NCBI GenBank assembly: GCA_015179045.1
Contig: WHUZ01000001.1
Location: forward strand, 2,852,001-2,916,000
Origin: Kalaharituber pfeilii
Lineage: Eukaryota > Ascomycota > Pezizomycetes > Pezizales > Pezizaceae
Direction of reading: 5' to 3'
DNA: 64,000 nucleotides
In this document: piece by piece, positions 59,301-64,000 of the stretch
How positions within the stretch are numbered: position 1 is the first letter of the stretch
How the letters are laid out: the number at the start of each line of letters is the position of its first letter
The notes under the pieces: generated by a model
Databases searched by the model: none
The model's input: the letters and a program-made list of their open reading frames with translations, nothing else
Told to the model about the DNA's origin: nothing
Program-made: the position numbers and the translations under genes

Positions 59301-59438
59301 CTGGAGATCATATGATACAGAGTCATATGCATAGGCCATTTCCTTCATGTCTGAAAGAATGTTGGACCATTCTTGACCAATTTCAGCCAGTTGTAAGGTC
59401 AATCCAGCAATTCCAATGGCAAGGCCTACTGGCTCCAT
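56361..59438 (-). CDS. NLR-type STAND protein: HeLo-like, NB-ARC and TPR domains
   Basis: Predicted fungal nucleotide-binding receptor for self/non-self recognition and cell-death control. Exons 59438-58019, 57950-57615 and 57535-56361 close in phase and give 976 aa. The N-terminus MEPVGLAIGIAGLTLQLAEI, DLQVEGLRLQGWEQAWGL and the later RKLRWASTDKARCNELVGHL pattern match the HeLo (prion-inhibition) domain, about 1-230. NB-ARC: FVGRED 264-269, Walker A GMGGIGKT 294-301, Walker B LLVIDNLDD 403-411, TVIITSRR 428-435, GYLPLAIEQAG about 490-500. From about 684 to the end there are some seven 42-residue TPRs of the form LGADHPSTLxTVNNMALVF, QGQYNKALELxERALAGxEK. Successive HPxTL motifs sit exactly 42 residues apart (726, 768, 810, 852, 894, 936). 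No stop or frame break. Two relic copies lie in the window. Confidence 0.93.
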
Positions 59439-59830
59439 AATTAGGATGGAGATAAACCAGATTGATTCTAGATTACATATTGTAGTCAGTCTCAGCTAAT
59501 AAAGTGAAATTTGATAGCAAATACCAGGTTACGTTACTTAGCGATGTGTGTGTCAAGATTTAGGATGGCACTATTTCAGCCTCAACTCGTAGAAGCTCAA
59601 GCACTCCGAAGTGAGAAGTATCTGAAAACCGGAACGTGGGTTGTTGTATAAAATTTCTGTATAAAATTTCGTTTGCGAGAATATTTCGAATACAGAGTCC
59701 TGGATGAATTAATTTCAGTGGAAATCAATATCTATGAGATTGACGCTCCCTGCGGGACAGTTGGGATTAATATATCGACTGCGGCTGAATAGGATGATTT
59801 GTAGGCAATAAGTCTATTCAAGTTAGCCTT
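59439..59830 (-). promoter_or_regulatory. NLR promoter/5' UTR conserved in all three copies
   Basis: Read on the minus strand this region aligns with the DNA upstream of both NLR relics (22740-22950 and 45605-45947). Shared words include AGCCGCAGTCGA, GATTTCCAC, GAAATATTCTC, CAAACGAAAT, CCCACGTTCCG and ATACTTCTCACTTC. It is the ancestral promoter carried along in the duplications. Which words are functional sites is not known. Confidence 0.7.
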
Positions 59831-60237
59831 AACCCAGCTCCGTACATATGCTAATTATGTATTGCGATTTGACTGGCCTCTATATGATATGGTAAGACAT
59901 TGGTATATGCGTTAATACACAGGGGACCCAGGGCCTGAGCACTCAGCACTTAAGTACTGAGGGGTACCAGTAACAATCAAGAAAAGTGAGGCACTTAAAA
60001 GCGCAGGATATTTTGTAGACTTATGGCCGGTAGCTTGATTGTATAAGAACAAAACCCCCAATTCTCCCACACGTCCCCCTCGACGAAGTCATCGCACCTT
60101 TCACCAGTAGCTGAATTTCACCAAATAAGTACTTGCAACATGTCAGTCAGGGAGGTCCTACTTCCAAGTTTTCCTCCCCAGTTTGAAAGTACTTACCTAC
60201 CACATAGGTGAGGTTGTGCGGAGTCTATAGGCAGTAG
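59831..60237. other. Spacer upstream of the NLR promoter
   Basis: No gene. Contains CACTTAAGTACT-like words near 59945-59995. Confidence 0.4.
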
Positions 60238-60525
60238 GTGCGGTACGAGAGGTGATGGGAGAGGCGATAGGAGGAGGCGGCGGTACAAGAATTTGTCTGG
60301 GGACGTCTACTTTCCGAGCTGGCCTATAGCTTTGCTAGGGACGGGAGATATCAACATGACAAAACGCCATGATCGGGTATAGAATTGAGGCCTTCGGTTC
60401 GATTCCGAGCTGCGGAAGCGGGTCATCCATCATCTTTCCATCTAAAAGATGGTCTGTAATGCTCCGGTTCCAACAATGAACAATGTTTAGTTGACACCGG
60501 GCAACCTGTTCTAATTTTCGCGATG
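60238..60525 (+). mobile_element. tRNA-related SINE, copy E
   Basis: The only plus-strand full-length copy. The 5' extension has GAGAGGTGATGGGAGAGGCG and GGCGGTACAAGAATTTGTCT, then A box GGCCTATAGCTTTGCTAGG, B box GGTTCGATTCC, GAGCTGCGGAAGCGGGTCAT, the hairpin CATCTTTCCATCTAAAAGAT, CTCCGGTTCCAAC and tail GGGCAACCTGTTCTAATTTT. Confidence 0.72.
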
Positions 60526-60971
60526 CGCACTTCTAGGGCTGCTGCCCTCGAATTTGGTTGAAACGTTTTGTCACATCGCCTGTTGGATTATTAAAAGGAT
60601 GACCCTATCCCCTAGCGTCCGAAAAATCCTCATATTTTGTATGCTTCTTTTGTAAAGAAGAACACTGAATTATTACGTACTTACTGTATCAAATCCCAAA
60701 AGAAAAACAAATCCCAGAAACAAAACAATGCCAAAAAAAAAAAATCAATGATAATACAAAATGAATCAAAAATCCAAATTAGTTGAAATGAAAAAGGAAA
60801 AATAAGCTCATGAAATCGCAAAAAACACACATGCCATGCACCAAACCGAGAGTTGTCCAAACCGATTTAAGACAACCCCGCCCTTCAAAAGATGCTACCC
60901 TGAATTGTTACCCTGAATCTGTCCACCCTTTTGACGCCCACCACAACGAACTACACAGTACCTGAATCCAC

Positions 60972-62891
60972 TCACAACTTTGACGCCGGAGCTGCCGCCC
61001 CAACACTCACAATCTCATTGTACAACAGCGTCGTCAGGAACTCGGCGTAATCCTCCCCGGTGATCTGTGGTGCAAAGTACCTAGCCGCAAGGTGGTACTT
61101 GTTACCCGCTGGTGCCCTGGCGGCGAGCTTCTCGGTGGCCTCCTTGAGATAACGGAGGCAGAGCTCTTTGGTGACTTTAGTACCGTTGGAGAGGGTCACG
61201 CCGTGCTTGCACCATTGCCAGATCTGGGAACCGACATTTAGCCCCTTGACAATGCGAAATGGACATCGGCGAAAGAAAAACATACCTGGCTCCTCGATAC
61301 CTCGGCAGTAGCAGCGTCCTCCATGAGATAGTTAATTGGTACGCATCCCACGGCCCTCAACCAACCCTCCATGTAACCCAGGCCAATTTCCAAGTTCTTA
61401 CGAATACCCTCCTCTGTGACGCTACCAGGCACATTCATATTGAGCAGATCCATAGCTGTGACGTTAACATCCTCCCGGCGCCTGAAGATTTGATTCGGGG
61501 TTGGCATGTACTCGTTGAAGATATCCGAGGCAATCTTGGCGAGGGCGGGGTGGGCAACCCAGGTGCCATCGTGGCCGGCACGCACCTCGCGGAGCTTGTC
61601 AGCCTTTACGCCAGCCATGGCAGCGGCGTTGGCGGCTTCGTTGTCCTTAATGGGAATTTGAGCAGCCATACCACCCTAAAAGCATGTGTAAGCATCCAAC
61701 CATATTCGAGGTGAAAGGTGAAAAATTACCATAGCATGGACACCACGGCGATGGCAGGTCTTGATGAGCAACTTCACGTATGCCTCCATGAAGGGTACGG
61801 TCATGGTGACATTGCTTCGGTCAGGAAGGACAAAGTTGGGGTTCTTCCTGAATTTTTTTATGACACTGAAGATGTAGTCCTAAATATTATCAGCTAAAAT
61901 TCCTTAGCCCTTTCAGGATTTGGCATTGGAAATTACCCATCTTCCACAGTTCAATCCAGAGCTGTGGTTCCTCAACTCATAGATGATCTCATCCATCTCA
62001 AACACAGCCAAGATTGTTTCAATGAGGACAGTAGCACGGATGGTACCCCTTGGGATACCGATGATGTCTTGGGCGAGATTGAACACATCATTCCATAGAC
62101 GTGCCTCCAGGTGGGATTCCATCTTGGGAAGGTAGAAGTATGGACCATGGCCACGGGCAACGAGCTCCTTTGCATTGTGGAAGAAATAGAGGCCAAAGTC
62201 GAAGAGGGAGCCAGAGATGGGCTCACCATCGACAGTGAAATGCTTCTCCTCGAGATGCCAACCGCGAGGCCTAAAAACAATCAGCACGGTGTCCAGTATG
62301 GACGAAACAGGCATTAATTAGAACCCACCTCACAATGAGAGTTGGTAAAGGCCTGTCAGTGCGAAGCTTGTAGTCCTTGCCACTGAGTTTAAAGTCAATT
62401 TGCTTGCGAATAGCGTCGTACAGGTTGACTTGTCCATTAATCATGTTCTCCCATGTTGGAGAGTTCGAGTCTACCAATTCTAGTTAGCCTGAGACAAATT
62501 ATGCAGCTCTCATCCATGCCAAATACCAACCCTCGAAATCGGCCATATATGTCCATACATCACTGTTCAACGCATTCACAACCATCTTTCGATCAGTTGG
62601 CCCCGTTATTTCAACCCTTCGGTCAACCAAACCCGGCGCTGGCGGTGCACCCTGCCATGCATCGTTCTCCCGGATGTGCTTAGTCTCTGGGAGGAAATCC
62701 GGCATGATACCTCGGTCAAGCTCGGCCTGACGAATTTCTCGGCGTTTCAGTAGCTCCTTGCGGGTGCCATTGAATGTTCGTTGGAGGGTCGCAAGGAAGG
62801 CGCAGGCCTCCTTCGTGAGGAGCTTGCGGTGTGTTTCGTTGATGCGGCCCAGGATGGACACATCCTTTAGGAGGAAGTCTATCGATGCCAT
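60972..62891 (-). CDS. Malate synthase, peroxisomal (glyoxylate cycle)
   Basis: Condenses acetyl-CoA and glyoxylate to malate, needed for growth on acetate and fatty acids. Six exons: 62891-62531, 62470-62329, 62270-61937, 61879-61730, 61675-61286, 61223-60972. They give 542 aa, the eukaryotic isoform-A length. Signatures: [60 protein letters not shown] with the catalytic Arg and Glu, then [30 protein letters not shown], the C-terminal catalytic-Asp region [19 protein letters not shown], and the peroxisomal targeting tripeptide SKL. Ends 60972. Regulation by acetate/fatty-acid carbon is the family norm, not shown here. Confidence 0.97.
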
Positions 62892-64000
62892 TATCCTAGG
62901 TGGTTACAGAAGGGCGTGATGTGTAAGGGAGGGCTCACGGGGGTGAGGTAATAGGTCGCAATCAGATTGCAGGAGAATGTTGGGGGAGTGGGGGGAGGGG
63001 ACTAAGTAATATTAGCAGCTATGGATGGGAGTAGCTGGGTAGAGAGCAGACTCTGGAGGATGGAGGGTAGTTCACGGAGAGAAGGGACCTCGTGGGCAGC
63101 GCAATGGGGCGGTGAGCGAGAACTTAAGTATTAGTACGCCTAGTGATGATAGCCTAGCAGTTGCGCGGCTATGTATCAGGCATGGTAGCGGCCATCCTTC
63201 AGGATCTTCGTCACAAGCAAGCCTGGCGTGAACGCTCTAGGCTGGAGGGCTTGGCCTTGGAGCGGCGGGTGGGATGGTGGAGGGTGGAGGGTGGAGGGTG
63301 GAGGGTGATAGATGGGTGGGTTGGTTGGGGATGGAGGCGGGCGGAAGGAGCAGCTTAGTGAAGGAGAGAAGGTAAGGGCAGCTGCTGCGGAGCATACTGG
63401 AGGAGCACTCGTGCATGTTAGCAGGCCTCTAGGCTCTGATGCAGTGCTGGGCGCGAGTAGCCACCGGCTGCATCGTTCATCATTGCCTCCGTCATAGCCA
63501 ATTGATGGCGGTATCGTCGCAGTAGTCTGGTTGCCCTACGAGAGGTAGTGCAACCAGACTATCGCCACAGATACTCGACAAGCACCCCTGTGTAGCATTT
63601 GCTTTCGATGCATGAAGCTGATTAGGATGCTTGATGCGATGCCGTATCGTATGCACAGGAAGTTGCACCGAAGTGTACTCGAGTACATGCGTATCGACCG
63701 GCGGACCGCAGTCATTGTTGCCGCTGCTCACGTCTAAGAACAGCCAGTCCTGCTGAGCGGCCTTCTCCCCGTGAAGTGCTCCATTCACCCAATTCGCTCC
63801 CCGTGCTCCTCCCGCTTGGCCCTATGTGTACCTAGACATCCAAATTGACATACTTCCACTCCAATCTGCCCTCTGATATCTCCTGCTGTGTGCGAGAAAG
63901 CTATGCTACAGTATCAACAGGATACAAAGTGCCACGGATAATGTCGGTTCATGCACAATCCCCCTCGGTCCCGAATAAATTCCTGTGCTAACACGCACGG
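62892..64000. other. Upstream region of malate synthase
   Basis: No further gene found. A 7-bp repeat (GGAGGGT, about 4 units) lies at about 63277-63306. Frames of up to 98 codons lack motifs and are unspliced. The window ends in non-coding sequence. Confidence 0.45.

Overview
This window is nuclear DNA of a filamentous ascomycete. Nearly every recognisable gene is split by short introns (about 46-115 nt, mostly 50-65) with fungal splice signals: GTAAGT/GTATGT-like donors, CTRAC-type branch points and YAG acceptors. The high intron density in housekeeping genes (9 introns in the Aquarius gene, 7 each in PDA1 and CCT8), together with large repeat-rich gene-poor stretches, would suit an intron-rich lineage such as the Pezizomycetes. 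That placement is inference, not something I could test.

Layout. 1-6.4 kb is gene-poor and holds two MITE-like inverted-repeat elements. 6.5-18.1 kb is a housekeeping block: Aquarius/Cwf11 (-), mitochondrial 3-hydroxyacyl-CoA dehydrogenase (-), pyruvate dehydrogenase E1-alpha (+) and CCT-theta (+). COX20 follows at 19.3 kb. 20-24.7 kb is repeat-rich, with tRNA-like SINE copies, minisatellites and a decayed NLR copy. 24.7-44.2 kb is a second gene block: ALG2 (+), a secreted GH17 glucanase (-), an EF-hand MscS channel (+), the RAVE subunit Rav1 (+), a JmjC protein (-) and a conserved unknown protein (+). 44-56 kb is again gene-poor, with SINEs, a second NLR relic, a ferric-reductase relic, an AT-rich stretch and a small two-exon unknown gene. 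56.4-59.4 kb holds an intact HeLo-NB-ARC-TPR NLR (-). Peroxisomal malate synthase (-), ending in SKL, closes the window.

How the genes relate. Most are unrelated core genes. Aquarius is spliceosomal. HADH, PDA1 and malate synthase touch acetyl-CoA metabolism and the glyoxylate cycle. COX20 serves cytochrome c oxidase assembly, ALG2 N-glycosylation, Rav1 V-ATPase assembly and GH17 the cell wall. No biosynthetic cluster is present.

The most notable feature is a three-member NLR family in one window. One copy is intact, with near-identical 42-residue TPRs. Two are degraded relics that keep the same promoter and the same 3' flank, and all three carry the same inverted-repeat/SINE-tail element downstream. 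This looks like duplication followed by internal deletion, a local record of birth and death of fungal self/non-self recognition genes.
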